Origin: Iodidimonas nitroreducens
GTDB lineage: Bacteria; Pseudomonadota; Alphaproteobacteria; Sphingomonadales; Rhodothalassiaceae
Direction: 5' to 3' (one strand)
DNA: 64,000 bases
Assembly: GCF_008579165.1 (NCBI RefSeq)
Contig: NZ_BKCN01000001.1
This document shows positions 9,692-21,359 of this stretch, piece by piece. Position 1 is the stretch's first letter. Every line of letters starts with the position of its first letter. The notes under the pieces are model-generated. The model worked only from the letters and a program-made list of their open reading frames with translations, did no database searches and was not told the origin of the DNA. The position numbers and the translations under genes are program-made.

Positions 9692-10895
9692 TCACGGGGC
9701 CTGATCCAAAGACCGGGAATCGAGCCGCGCCCATTCCCTGATGACATCTTGATCCGTTTCCCGGGGCCGATGGGTGCGTTTGGCCGCTTTGATCTGATGC
9801 TCATCCCCCAGCCGACCCAGTGCCAGATTGCCATGGCCCGCACCAAAGGGGATGGATCATCCAGCCTGCGATGGATCACCGGCAGATGCGCGGGGTTTGC
9901 TGAATTGCCGATGGCGATCAGCACATTGCGGACAAAACAATCGCGGCCGGTGCGTTTGATCGGCGATCCGGCAAAAACCGTGCGAAAAGCGGCATCATCA
10001 AGCTCGGCGAGATCGGCGAGATCAGGGGCGCTCAGCTCGGGCCGGGGAAAAAACGCCGGATCATTGGTTTTATGGGCGTATTTATTCCATGGGCACACTG
10101 CCAAACAATCATCGCAGCCATAGATGCGATTGCCCATGGCGGGGCGCAGATCGGCATCGATATGGCCTTTATATTCAATGGTGAGATAAGAAATGCAGCG
10201 CCGCGCATCAAGCTGATAAGGGGCGGGAAAAGCTTTGGTGGGGCATATATCAAGGCACCGGCGGCAGCTTCCGCAATGATCCTTGATCGGCCCATCGGTG
10301 GGCAAGGCCAGATCGGTGAAAATCGCCCCCAAGAAAAGCCAGTTACCCAGATCGCGGGAAATCAGATTGGTGTGCTTGCCCTGCCAGCCCAGCCCGGCGG
10401 CGGCGGCCAGCGGCTTTTCCATCACCGGTGCGGTATCCACAAACAGCTTCAGGGCGCAGCCGGTCTGTTCCACCAGCCAGCGGGCCAGCATCCGTAGCCG
10501 GGTTTTGATCAGATCATGATAATCCTTATTGCGGGCATAAACCGAAATGGTGCCCTGATCGGGCCAGCCAAGCTGATCAAGGGGATCATGGGCCGGGCCA
10601 TAATTCAGCCCCAGCATGATGACCGATCGCACCTCGGGCCACAGGGCTTTGGGATGGCGGCGGCGGTCGGCTTTTTCGGCCATCCAGCCCATCTCGCCAT
10701 GGCGGCCAAGGGCCACGAACCGCAGCAGATGCACGCCCGCCTTTTCCACCCCATCGGGATCGGCAATCCCCACCGCATCAAAGCCGCTTTTAAGCGCCTG
10801 TTCGCGGATCAGGCGGCCCAGTTGGTCTGGGGTTTGTGGGCCGCCCGCCTTGGCGATATGAGGGGCCGGGGGGGGTCAAAAATCGGGCCTTTCAT
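9692..10895 (-). CDS. queG: Epoxyqueuosine reductase QueG (two frameshifts)
   Basis: Cobalamin- and Fe-S-dependent reductase for the last step of queuosine tRNA modification. Two ferredoxin-like clusters are plain: CGSCRRCLDICPTKA and CDDCLAVCPWNKYA. KLFVDTAPVMEKPLA and GLGWQGKHTN are family signatures. The central frame begins only at a GTG (10773), lacking the expected N-terminus; restoring one base in the run of eight G (plus strand 10868-10875) connects it to an ATG at 10895 that overlaps the end of the GST gene. A second lost base near 9822 (TGGCACTG for TGGGCACTG) diverts the C-terminus; restored, the HEAT-like tail ends at 9692. Restored length is about 401 residues. Confidence 0.9.
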
Positions 10896-11601
10896 AATGG
10901 CGGGGCGGGGTTAATCCGGGGATGCGATCCTGCAGGATCAGACGCAGCGAGCGGCGGGATTTCACCCGCATATACCAATCGCGCGCCGCCAGATGACGAT
11001 CCCATGGAATATCGCCAAAATAATCGATGATTGAAAGATGGGCGGCGGCGCAGGCATCGGCCATGGAAAAATGGGCGCCCCCCAGATAATGTCGACGTTC
11101 GGCCAGGAAATCGATATAATTCAGATGGATACCAAGATTATGATGCGCCGATCTGATGGCCGAACTATCGGGCTCGCCCATCCGCAAAAAACGCTTCAAA
11201 AGCTTTTCATTGATCAAAAGGGCGCTGACTTCATGATCGAATTTCCCCATGAACCATCCCATCAGGCGGCGGATTTCGGCCCGTTCGATAAGATCGCCGC
11301 CGATCAAAGAATTCGGGCCTGTGGCCCCTTCCTTTGGGGGATCGCTGGCTTGCGTTAAAGGGCCATGGGCTTCATCAAGATATTCGCAAATAGCAATGCT
11401 ATCGCAAAAAATATGAGTATCTTCAACCAATACAGGAACACGGCCCGCAGGGTTGAGCCGCAGGAAATCCGGCCGTCTTTCCCAGGGTTTTTCAAGGCGC
11501 AGGCGGGCTTCTAAAGATTTTTCCGCCAGAACGATCCGTACCAGCCGTGAACCGGCATCGAGCCAGCTATGATACAGAACGCGCGTCAATGCGGTCTCCA
11601 T
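10876..11601 (-). CDS. Glutathione S-transferase family protein
   Basis: Two-domain GST-like protein of 241 residues. The thioredoxin-like N-terminal domain shows LYHSWLDAGSRLVRIVLAEK, the cis-proline loop as GRVPVLVED and the glutathione gamma-glutamyl contact as CDSIAICEYLDE. The alpha-helical C-terminal domain contains FSMADACAAAHLSIIDYFG. The normal catalytic Ser/Cys near residue 12 cannot be assigned confidently. Its end overlaps the proposed queG start by 20 bases. In many alphaproteobacteria a gst precedes queG. Substrate unknown. Confidence 0.85.
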   Translation of the reverse strand: METALTRVLYHSWLDAGSRLVRIVLAEKSLEARLRLEKPWERRPDFLRLNPAGRVPVLVEDTHIFCDSIAICEYLDEAHGPLTQASDPPKEGATGPNSLIGGDLIERAEIRRLMGWFMGKFDHEVSALLINEKLLKRFLRMGEPDSSAIRSAHHNLGIHLNYIDFLAERRHYLGGAHFSMADACAAAHLSIIDYFGDIPWDRHLAARDWYMRVKSRRSLRLILQDRIPGLTPPRHYERPDF

Positions 11602-11717
11602 GATGGATGTTTGAAGATACTTTATAACTCAGCTTGCGTTGGCTATAGCATGTTCGTCATGACTTTGCTTTTATTCAGTCTCTGTTTTCGGCTCAGACCT
11701 TATCATCTGGAAAATCC

Positions 11718-12658
11718 ATGGCCCCTGTCATTGCTCTATCGCATATCCAAAAATATTATGGCGATCAACTGGCTCTCGATGATCTTTCTTTGTCGGTGGA
11801 GCCGGGGGAGGTTTTTGGCTTTCTGGGTCAGAATGGCGCCGGAAAAAGCACCAGTATCCGCATTCTTTTGGGGATCATCGATCCCGATGGCGGCAGCCGT
11901 CAGGTTCTGGGGGCCCCCACCGCGCTCGAGGTCTCGCAGCGCATCGGCTATCTGCCCGAAGAACGCGGCCTTTACAAGCGGATGTCGGCGGAACGGGTGA
12001 TCGCCTATCTGGGTCAGTTGAAGGGGATGGATGCGGCTTCGGCGCTGGAACAGGCCCGCATTCTGCTGCAGCGCTATGGCTTGGGTGAAGCCGCTAAAAA
12101 GCGGGTGCAACAATTATCGAAAGGCATGGCCCAAAAGGTGCAGGTGCTGTCCACTTTGGTCCATGATCCCGATCTTCTGATTCTGGATGAGCCTTTTTCC
12201 GGTCTTGATCCGGTCAATCAACAGGTTCTGGAAGGCCTTGTGGGCGATATGAAGCGCGCGGGCAAGACGATCTTATTTTCCACCCATGTGATGCAGCATG
12301 CCGAGCGTTTATGTGATCGGGTCTGCATCATCGCCCATGGCCGCGATGTGTTTACCGGTACCGTGGCCGAAGCCCGCGCCCTGTTGCCATCCCGCATGAT
12401 CCTGCGCACGGCGGATGATATTGCGCCCCTGAAGCTTTGCCTGAGGTGGGGCAGATCAGCGCCATCCGCCAAGCTGGGGCGCTGGTGGATTATGAAATTG
12501 AAACGCTGAGCCATCTGTCTGTTGAGCGATTGGTGGCCTTTTGCGCGGAAAAGGCTATCGGCATTGATTATTTCACGATGATCGAGCCGAGCCTGCATGA
12601 TGTTTTTGTTCATTTGGTGGGGGATGATCAAAACCGTCCCTTGGGGGATGTTGCCTGA
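11718..12658 (+). CDS. ABC transporter ATP-binding protein, NatA-like (frameshifted)
   Basis: Cytoplasmic ATPase of an ABC-2 type exporter resembling NatA of the sodium exporter NatAB. Walker A LGQNGAGKST at about residues 38-47, signature QLSKGMAQKVQ, Walker B LLILDEPFSGLD and the switch His in FSTHVMQHAE are all present. A lost G near 12431 (CTGAAGC for CTGGAAGC) throws the frame off inside the C-terminal DUF4162-like domain; restored, it continues through VGQISAIRQAGALVDYE to a TGA at 12658. Restored length is 313 residues. The stop overlaps the permease ATG, so the two are one operon. Confidence 0.9.
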
Positions 12659-14250
12659 TGATGCGGTCGATCACGCTGATTGCGCGCCATGAATTCATTG
12701 AAGCGGTGCGCAGCAAAAGTTTTTTATTCTCGCTGTTTTTAATCCCCGCAATGATGGCGGTGGGGATGTTTGTGCCGCGCTGGCTCGAGCAGAAAACCAG
12801 CATTGTGCGCAATGTGGCGGTTGAGGATATGACCGTCGATGGCCTTTATGGGGCGGCGATCCGGCAGGCTTTGGAGCGGGCTGAAGCCAAGGAAGCCCTG
12901 GCCGATATCACCTCTTATGTGCGGGCCTATGCCTATCCGGAATATAAAACCGCGCGCGGGCTTGATCCTGAAAAAGTGCCGCCCTTATTGCTTAAACGCC
13001 GCAGCGATATGACCGATGCCGATGCCGATGCCTATCTGGAGAATGGCGGTTTGGCCTGGGCCATCAATATCGCCATGCCTTTTGTAAAACCCGGATCGCC
13101 ACCGCCGGTTCTGGAGCCATCTAATTTACGGCTGGTGGATCTTCCGCCATCGATCGATCGCGCAGCCCTGCGCACGGCCCCTGCCGATGCCCTGCGCCCT
13201 TGGTTAAAAGGGGAGCAGCGACTTCAAATGGACGAGGGGGCGGATGAAAAGCTTCATGCGGTGATGCTGATCCAGCCCGATGCCCGGCCCGTGGCCCCTG
13301 ATAGCCTATCGGCTTTGGGCTATGGCGGGGCCGATGATGTGGTGCAGCTTTGGAGCGATGGCGCCTTGAAATCGTCCCTGTCTTCGCGTTTGGAAGATGC
13401 GGTGGATGATGTGTTCCAGAAAAAAGCGCTGATCGGCTTTCTTGGGGATGAAGGGGTTTTGGAACCCTTAAGCTTTAAAGCGCCGCTGATGGAGCTGGAT
13501 ATTTCCGCACCCAAGGGGCGCAGCCTGACCCCGGGGGATATGATTGCGCAGTTTTTGCCTCAGGCTTTATCATGGCTTTTGATCTATTTCCTTTACATCA
13601 ATATGTTCATGCTGATGTCCAACACCATGGAGGAAAAATCCAGCCGCATTATCGAGGTGCTCGTCAGTTCGGTCACCCCCAATCAGCTGATGGTGGGGAA
13701 ATTGCTGGGGTCTTCGCTGGTGGCGATCACCATGTTCGCCTTTTCCATAGGAGCTTTCATCGCCGTTATCATGATGGCCGGGGGCAGCGCCTTTGTGGAA
13801 TTTTCAAGCATCCTGATGGGGCTGATTGTCGGGTCTCCGATCCTGCCCGCCATGCTGATCAATTTTGTTTTGGGCTATTTTCTTTTTGCCGGGATTTTCC
13901 TCACCCTGGGGGCTTTTTGCGAAAATTCCCGGGATGTGCAGAATCTGTCTACACCCATGGTCATTTTGATGCTGGTTGTGCCTTTTGTGGTTTCGGCCTT
14001 TGCCGATGATCCCAATGGCGCAAGCGCGCGGATATTATCATGGCTGCCCTTTTTCGGGCCGTTCATGATGATGGCCCGCGCGGCGGCCGAACCGGCCTTG
14101 ATCGATGTGATCGGCTCGGTGATCGTGCAATTGATCACGATTGTCGTGATTTTATGGGGATCGGGGAAGGTTTTCAGACTTGCCGTTCTGTTTAGCGGCA
14201 AGCCGCCCAAAATCAGCCAATTGCTCAGCTTTGTGCGCAGCAGTCGTTAG
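12658..14250 (+). CDS. ABC-2 type transporter permease, NatB-like
   Basis: Membrane partner of the upstream ATPase, 530 residues. One membrane segment lies at about residues 22-40 (SFLFSLFLIPAMMAVGMF), then a roughly 270-residue periplasmic domain, then at least five C-terminal membrane segments beginning at about residue 300. The segment EEKSSRIIEVLVSSVTPNQL is the hallmark of the NatB/ABC-2 permease family. Start ATG overlaps the natA-like stop. Sodium export is known for NatB, but YhaP-type relatives have other substrates, so the cargo is open. Followed directly by a strong terminator. Confidence 0.9.
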   Translation: MMRSITLIARHEFIEAVRSKSFLFSLFLIPAMMAVGMFVPRWLEQKTSIVRNVAVEDMTVDGLYGAAIRQALERAEAKEALADITSYVRAYAYPEYKTARGLDPEKVPPLLLKRRSDMTDADADAYLENGGLAWAINIAMPFVKPGSPPPVLEPSNLRLVDLPPSIDRAALRTAPADALRPWLKGEQRLQMDEGADEKLHAVMLIQPDARPVAPDSLSALGYGGADDVVQLWSDGALKSSLSSRLEDAVDDVFQKKALIGFLGDEGVLEPLSFKAPLMELDISAPKGRSLTPGDMIAQFLPQALSWLLIYFLYINMFMLMSNTMEEKSSRIIEVLVSSVTPNQLMVGKLLGSSLVAITMFAFSIGAFIAVIMMAGGSAFVEFSSILMGLIVGSPILPAMLINFVLGYFLFAGIFLTLGAFCENSRDVQNLSTPMVILMLVVPFVVSAFADDPNGASARILSWLPFFGPFMMMARAAAEPALIDVIGSVIVQLITIVVILWGSGKVFRLAVLFSGKPPKISQLLSFVRSSR

Positions 14251-14293
14251 ACTAAATCCAGAAAAGATGGCTGAGTCGTTTTTGGCGGCAAGC

Positions 14294-14340
14294 CAATCGC
14301 CCTGATGGTGCAGATCACGCCATCAGGGCGATTGTTTTCA
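14294..14340 (+). terminator. Rho-independent terminator after the ABC exporter operon
   Basis: A perfect 15-bp inverted repeat, caatcgccctgatgg and ccatcagggcgattg (14294-14308 and 14320-14334) with an 11-base loop, is followed by TTTTC. It lies 44 bases after the permease stop and just before the convergent end of gltB. Confidence 0.9.
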
Positions 14341-14347
14341 GGCTGGA

Positions 14348-17300
14348 TCAGGCGCTTTCGCGTTCCTTTTCATCCGACAGGGGATGAGACAAGCGGTTCA
14401 GCATTTCCTTTGGCACCACCTGCCAGAAGCGATTCAGGCTTTCTTTCCAATTGCTCAGCAGCATGGCCGCATGGCGGCTGTCGGTGGCGGTCAGATGCTG
14501 TTCGATCAGGTTCTGCAAATGCGCTTCCCAATGGGCAGATTGAATGCGGGTGGCGATCACCGTATCCTGATTGAGATGGTTATCGAAATCATTACGATCA
14601 TCATAGATGAAGGCCATGCCCCCGGTCATCCCGGCGGCGAAATTATCGCCCACAGAGCCAAGAATGACACAGGTGCCCCCGGTCATATATTCGCAGCCAT
14701 TATCGCCGCAGCCTTCGATCACCGCTTCGGCCCCGGAATTGCGCACGGCAAATCGTTCACCCGCCTGCCCCGAGGCAAAAAGCTGTCCCGATGTCGCCCC
14801 ATAAAGCACGGTATTGCCGATGATCGTATTTTCATTGCTGATCAGGGGTGATCGTGCCGGGGGCCGCACGATGATGGTGCCGCCCGATAAGCCTTTGCCC
14901 ACATAATCATTGGCATCGCCAAAAACCACGAGCTTCAGCCCGCGCACTGCAAAAGCGCCAAGGGATTGCCCCGCCGAGCCTTTTAGCTGCACTGTCACAT
15001 GATCGGCGGCCATCCGTTCACTCAGATTGCCCCGCACCAGATGCGCGGAAAAGCGGGTGCCCACGGCCCGATGGATATTGCGAATGGCATAGGTGAGCTG
15101 CATTTTCTCGCCGCGCTCAAACACCGGTTTGGCATCCTCGATCATTTTGGCATCAAGGGAATCGGGCACGTCATTGCGGCCAATGGTGCGGCAGATGCGT
15201 TCTTCATCAGGCGCATCCACCCTTACCAGAATGGGATTGAGATCCAGATCATCAAGGCGCGGCGAGCCCCGGCTCATCTGTTTTAAGAGATCCGAACGGC
15301 CGATGATTTCTTCAAGGGAATGGGCTCCCAGCCCGGCCAGAATTTCGCGCACATCCTCGGCCAGAAAGGTCATCAGATTGACAACCTTTTCCGCCGATCC
15401 ATCAAATTTCTTGCGGAGATCCTCATCTTGGGTGCAGATGCCCACCGGGCAGGTATTGGAATGGCATTGGCGCACCATCAAACAGCCCATCGCCACCAGC
15501 GATGCCGTGCCGATGCCAAATTCCTCGGCCCCCAATAGCGCCCCGATAACGATATCGCGCCCGGTTTTCAGCCCCCCATCCACGCGCAGCTTGACCCGAT
15601 GGCGCAGGCGATTAAGGGTGAGCACCTGATTGACCTCGGCCAGCCCCAGTTCCCATGGGGCACCGGCATATTTGATCGAGGTTTGCGGCGATGCGCCGGT
15701 GCCGCCTGAATGGCCGGAAATCTGGATCACATCGGCATGGGCTTTGGCCACACCGGCGGCAATGGTGCCGATCCCGGCAGAAGCCACCAGCTTTACACAA
15801 ACCCGGGCCACCGGATTGATCTGCTTTAAATCATAAATGAGCTGCGCCAGATCCTCGATGGAATAGATATCATGATGGGGGGGTGGCGAAATCAGCATCA
15901 CCCCGGGGGTGGCATGGCGCAATTTGGCGATCAGTTCGGTGACCTTAAAACCGGGAAGCTGGCCGCCCTCGCCGGGCTTTGCCCCTTGCGCCACCTTGAT
16001 TTCGATTTCTTCGCAATTATTGAGATAATTGGCCGTGACCCCAAAGCGCCCCGAGGCAATCTGCTTGATCGGCGAATTGGCATTATCGCCATTGGCATAG
16101 GGTTTGAAGCGGCGTTCATCCTCGCCCCCTTCACCGGAAACCGATTTCGCGCCGATGCGGTTCATGCAATGGCCAGAGTTTCATGGGCTTCAGGTGATAG
16201 CGCCCCCATGCTCATACCCGGGGTGACGAATCGCTTCCGAAGGGCCGTCACCGATTCGACATCATCAAGGCTCACCGGCTTTTTCTTGGGCACAAAATCC
16301 ATCAGATCGCGCAAGTTAACCGGCGGCAGCTTGGCCAGGGCACTGGTATAATGCCGGAATTGCGAACTGGCCCCGCTGGCCACCGCCATTTGCAGCATAT
16401 GGATCAGGCGGCCTTCAAAAGCATGGGTTTCCGCCCCGGCACGAAAGCGGTAAAGGCCACCGATGGGCAGGCTCGAGACATCTTCCTCAAAGGCCCGGGC
16501 ATGATTGGCGCGCAGGGTTTCTTCAATCCCGGCCAGACCGATTCCGGATATTTTTGACGGCACATTGGGGAAAAATTCCGCCGCCAAAGCCCGCGACAGG
16601 CCCAATGCCTCGTAATTGCCACCGCCCCGATAGCTGGAAATCACGCTGATCCCCATTTTCGAGATGATCTTCAAAAGGCCATTATCAATGGCATCCTTCC
16701 AGTTTTTGAGGCACGCGTCATAGCTTTTGGAACCAAAAAGCCCCCGCGCAAAGCGATCATGAATGGCTTCCTGCGCCAGATAGGCATTGACCGTGGTCGC
16801 CCCCACCCCGATCAGCACCGCATAGGCATGGGTATCAAGGCAATCACAGGCCCGCACATTAAGGCTGGCAAAGGTCCGCAAGCCGCGATTGAGCAGATGC
16901 GTGTGCACGCCGCCGGTGGCCAGGATCATTGGCACCGGGGCGCGATCAGGGCCGATCTTCTCGTCGGTAAGAAAAATCTGCCCCAGCCCTGAGCGCACCG
17001 CATCCTCGGCTTCGTCGCGGATACGATCGAGCGCATCTTTCAGCGCGCCAGGCCCGGCTTTGAGGTCAAAGGTGCAATCGATGATGGTGGCTTCATTGCC
17101 CCAATAATCGAGCAGGGCCAGATATTCGCGCGAGGTAAGCACCGGGCTTTCAAGAATGAGCACATTATTTTGCGGATTATCACCATCCAGCACATTGCCA
17201 AAATTACCGAAACGGGTTTTCAGCGACATCACCCTTTGTTCGCGCAAGGGATCGATGGGGGGATTGGTGACCTGACTGAAATTTTGCCGGAAATAATGCG

Positions 17301-18843
17301 ACAAGGGCCGATAATGCGAGGAGAGGACGGCCAAAGGCGTATCATCGCCCATCGAACCGATGGCCTCCTTACCGTCATCGGCTTGCGGGTGCAGGATCAG
17401 TTCCAGATCTTCATGGCTCAGCCCCGCTAAAAACTGACGCCGCAGCAATTCATGTTTTTCATAGCTCGCGGGTTCTGTGCTGTGCTCATCAACGATTTCA
17501 TCGAAATCCTTGAAATGCCGGACCCAATGTTCAAAAGGCCGGGCATTGGCGAGGGCGTCTTTCAATTCCAGATCATGATAGAAATGGCCATCCACCAGAT
17601 CGACGGCAATCATCTGCCCCGGACCTAAGCGGCCTTTTTCAATAATATTTTCCTCTTCTACCACCACCATGCCGGATTCTGATCCCACGATCAGCAGGCC
17701 ATCGCGGGTGACGGTATAGCGCAGGGGGCGCAGGCCATTGCGATCAAGACCCGCCAGCGCAAACCGCCCATCATAGGCCACCAGCGCTGCCGGGCCGTCC
17801 CATGGCTCCATCACCGAATTGCAATAGGCATACATCGCGCGATGGGAATCGGGCATGGTGGTGCGCTTCGACCAGGCTTCGGGCACCAGAAGGCTTTTCG
17901 CCATGGGGGCGGAGCGGCCCGCCCGCACCAGCAATTCAAAAACCGAATCAAGGGCTGCGGAATCGGATGCGCCCTGCGGCACCACCGGCTTGATCGCTTC
18001 ATCATGATCGCCAAAGGCCAGCGAGGCCATACGAATTTGATGGCTGCGCATCCAGTTGACATTGCCCCGCACGGTATTGATCTCGCCATTATGGGCGATC
18101 ATCCGAAAGGGCTGGGCCAGCCACCATTGGGGGAAGGTATTGGTGGAATAGCGCTGATGATAAAGGGCAAAAGATGAAACGAATCGCTTGTCTTTCAGAT
18201 CGGGATAAAACACCGAAAGCTGTTCGGCCAGAAACAGGCCCTTATAGATGATCGAACGCGCCGAAAGCGAACAGATATAAAATTCATTGATCTGGGCCGT
18301 GATCACCTCTTTTTCGATGGTGCGACGGATGACATAAAGATCACGCTCAAAGGCTTCTTCATCGAGATTTTTATCATTGGCGATCAGGATCTGTTCGATT
18401 TCGGGGCGGGTGGATTGGGCTTTCGTGCCAATCACCGAAGCATCCACAGGCACCTGCCGCCAGCCATAAATCTTGTGGCCCGCCGATAAAATGGCCCCCT
18501 CAACGATGGAGCGGCAGCGTTCCTGCGCCGATAAATCCGTGCGCGGCAAAAACACCATGCCCACAGCAATGCGCTCATCGCTTTTGATGCTTTGGCCCAT
18601 GCGCTCGGCATGATCGCGGAACAGGGGCTGGGGAATTTCCAGATGAATCCCCGCCCCATCGCCGGTTTTGCCATCGGCATCCACCGCCCCGCGATGCCAA
18701 ACGGCTTTGAGGGCGCTAATCCCCGATTCCACGACCCGGCGCGATGCCTTGCCATTGATGGCAGCAACCAGGCCCACACCACAGGCATCGCGTTCTTCCG
18801 ATGGGTGATATAATCCGATGGCTTCAGGGGGAAGATGGGTCAT
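14348..18843 (-). CDS. gltB: Glutamate synthase [NADPH] large subunit (one frameshift)
   Basis: Alpha subunit of glutamate synthase, which converts glutamine and 2-oxoglutarate to two glutamates. After a short propeptide the N-terminal amidohydrolase begins at the catalytic cysteine of DACGVG (about residue 21). The FMN synthase domain and [3Fe-4S] cysteines (VRQCHSNTCPVGICTQDE) follow, and the C-terminal beta-helix GXGXG-like repeats close the protein. Two frames meet near 16166: ATTGCATG should be ATTGCCATG, restoring LAIAMNRIGAKSVSGEGGED without a gap. The restored length, about 1498 residues, is normal. The gltD gene lies upstream in the same direction, separated by a DUF2059 gene. Confidence 0.95.
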
Positions 18844-18918
18844 GACAGGGTTTTCCTGATTTCGGTCTTGGCTTGATTGAAGGCTGGGGCTTGATTGAAG
18901 GCTGGGCCGCGGTTGATC

Positions 18919-19512
18919 TTAAAGCTGTGCGGGCACAGTCAGATTTTCGGCGGTCAGGCGGTTTTTGATGGCCTCCATCGCCGTCATGGCCGCCTTTTGC
19001 GACATCTGCATCCCCGCCTGCATGCTTTCCCGGGCGATAATCGGCTGTTTTTCCAAAAGCTTGGTGCCAAGGGGGGTCTGGTAAAATGCGGTCAGCACGC
19101 GAATTTCCTCGATGGTGAAATGGCGCGACCACACCGAAGCCGTGAGGGCAATCACATCGGGTTTCAAGGAGAGCATCGCCCCCGCCACTTCTTCGCGAAT
19201 GATACGATCAAGCTGTTCATTCGCTTCCGGGTTTGATTCAAGAAGCAAGGGCAGAATATCTTCATTGAACAGATCGATCATCTGCGCGGCCATCGCTTCG
19301 ATCTGGGTGATTTCCACCAGTTCGCGGATGGCTTCAAATTTTTCCTCATCGCTTTGGCTGGCATCCGTTTTTGCACTTTGGGCGAAAGCGGATTGGGGGC
19401 TGAAGGGGGCAAGCAGAAAAACGGCCGCCATGGCCAGCCCCAAAAGAGGGCGGCCAAAAGCTGACGAGTGATCATGAAGCTTTTGCGTGTTCAGCAGATC
19501 GGTGGAGAACAT
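18919..19512 (-). CDS. DUF2059 domain secreted protein
   Basis: Small exported protein of unknown function. The N-terminus has a signal-peptide-like stretch (LLGLAMAAVFLLAPFSPQSAFAQ) after about 20 extra residues, so the true start may lie downstream of 19512. The C-terminal half shows the DUF2059 pattern: FTIEEIRVLTAFYQTPLGTK, then QPIIARESMQAGMQ. It sits between gltD (upstream) and gltB (downstream) in the same direction and with short gaps, so it is probably co-transcribed with glutamate synthase, though a functional link is not established. Confidence 0.82.
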   Translation of the reverse strand: MFSTDLLNTQKLHDHSSAFGRPLLGLAMAAVFLLAPFSPQSAFAQSAKTDASQSDEEKFEAIRELVEITQIEAMAAQMIDLFNEDILPLLLESNPEANEQLDRIIREEVAGAMLSLKPDVIALTASVWSRHFTIEEIRVLTAFYQTPLGTKLLEKQPIIARESMQAGMQMSQKAAMTAMEAIKNRLTAENLTVPAQL

Positions 19513-19577
19513 GGATATACTTTCAGTTTATTTGAAGGAACGCTTATGCTCGCGAATGGATGGCGTCTCTGCAAGCA

Positions 19578-21046
19578 TTAACTGACCGTTTCCAAAGCAA
19601 GGCTTTGGTCATCAGCCGAGTGGGGCTTTGGCGTTCTTTTGTCTTTGAGATAACGATCAATGGCGGCGGCGGCATCCTGGCCATCGCGCACCGCCCACAC
19701 CACAAGGGATGCGCCCCGCACGATATCCCCGGCAGCAAAAACCCCATCAAGGGATGTTTCAAGGGATGGTCCGCTGGTTTTAACGGTGCCCCAGCTTGTG
19801 GTGAGCAGATCAGGGGCATCGAAAGCGCTCACCAGATCTTCGGCCTCAAAACCCAAAGCCTGGATCACCAGATCGGCTTCAAGGCTGTGGCTTTGATCGG
19901 GAATGGGTTCGGGGCTGCGCCGACCGGTGGCATCGGCGGGGCCCAGACGCATTTTAGATGCCCGCACAGCGCTGACCACACGGCGACCCAGAAAGGCTTC
20001 GGGTGCGGATAGCCAGTTGAACACCACGCCTTCTTCTTCGGCATTCATCACTTCGCGCGCCGAGCCGGGCATATTCTGGCGATCCCGGCGATAAAGGCAG
20101 GTGACGCTGCTGGCCCCCTGGCGGGTGGCGGTGCGCACGCAATCCATGGCCGTATCGCCGCCGCCAATCACCACCACGCGCTTGTCTTTGGCGTTGAAGC
20201 GGCTGCTATCGGTGGCAGGCAGCTTATCGCCCAGATCGGTGCGATTGGCGCGGATCAGATAGGGCAGTGCCGGCACGATATTGCCCAGCCCCACACCGGG
20301 GGCCTTCAGCTCCCGCGCCTGATAGGTGCCGGTGGCGATCAGCACCGCATCATGCGCTGGCGCAAGGCGCCCAAGGTGATATCGCGGCCCACATCCACAT
20401 TCATGTGAAATTTAACCCCGCTTTCGATCAGGCGCTGGCCCCGCCGTAGAACAACATCCTTTTCAAGCTTGAAATTGGGAATCCCATAGATCAAAAGCCC
20501 GCCGATGCGATCATAGCGATCATAAATGGCCACCTGATAGCCCTTGCGCCGCAACCGTTCGGCACAGGCAAGCCCCGCCGGGCCCGCACCGATGATGCCC
20601 ACCGATTGATCGCGCTCCAAAGGCGGGGTGATCGGCTTGATCCAGCCCCGCGCCCATGCCAGATCGGTGATATGCTTTTCCACCGCGCCGATGGTCACCG
20701 ATTCAAAGCCTTTTTCGATCACGCAATTGCCTTCGCACAAACGATCCTGCGGGCAGATGCGGCCACAGATTTCCGGCATGCTATTGGTGGAGGATGAAAC
20801 CGCATAGGCTTCTTCCCAGCGGCCTTCGGCAGCCAGCCGCAGCCAATCGGGGATATTGTTCTGCAAGGGGCAGTGAATCTGGCAAAAAGGCACGCCACAT
20901 TGCGAACAGCGCGAGGCCTGCTCCGCAGCTTTTTCCTGCGCAAAAGCGCGATAGATTTCATCGAAATCCGTGCGTCGCTGGGGCGCCGGGCGTTTATCCG
21001 GCATGGCCTGCGCAAGAGAGACAAATTTCAGCATGCGCTCGGTCAT
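19578..21046 (-). CDS. gltD: Glutamate synthase small subunit (one frameshift)
   Basis: Beta subunit of glutamate synthase, passing electrons from NADPH through FAD and Fe-S clusters to GltB. Cysteine motifs CSQCGVPFCQIHCP and CGRICPQDRLCEGNC, the FAD Rossmann motif GIIGAGPAGLACAERL and the NADPH site VVVIGGGDTAMDC are visible. Two frames meet near 20354: CGCATGATG should be CGCCATGATG, which restores LGALRQRHDAVLIATGTYQ. Restored length is 489 residues. The C-terminal segment VFAAGDIVRGASLVVWAV is the FAD-binding end. Confidence 0.95.
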
Positions 21047-21359
21047 GGCAGTTCCTTCGCTTTCTGGCGGCTTGCGATTAAAGCCGCCCCCATAAAATGC
21101 GGGGCATGTCTTGTGATTGAGATGATGCCATCAGGCCGGGCGGCTCCAGAATGAGGAAGCGCCATAGCCTTTGGTCTCGAAAAACGGATGAGACCGGGAT
21201 GACCCATCAGGTGCCGATGATCATCAGGCACGATCAAGGCGAAACCGGCTACACCCCGGATCACCCTTAGTCGATGCCTGATTTGATTAAGCTATCATCA
21301 AAAAATTTGAAATACGAGCACGAATTGTCCATTATGGCAGTATTGCTGCCTTAATAAGA
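21047..21359. other. Intergenic region upstream of gltD
   Basis: No gene is supported here. One 8-bp inverted repeat, ggcggctt and aagccgcc, lies just upstream of the gltD start and would form a hairpin in its 5' leader; no T-run follows, so it is not a standard terminator. The rest shows no recognisable promoter, RNA or repeat. Confidence 0.4.
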
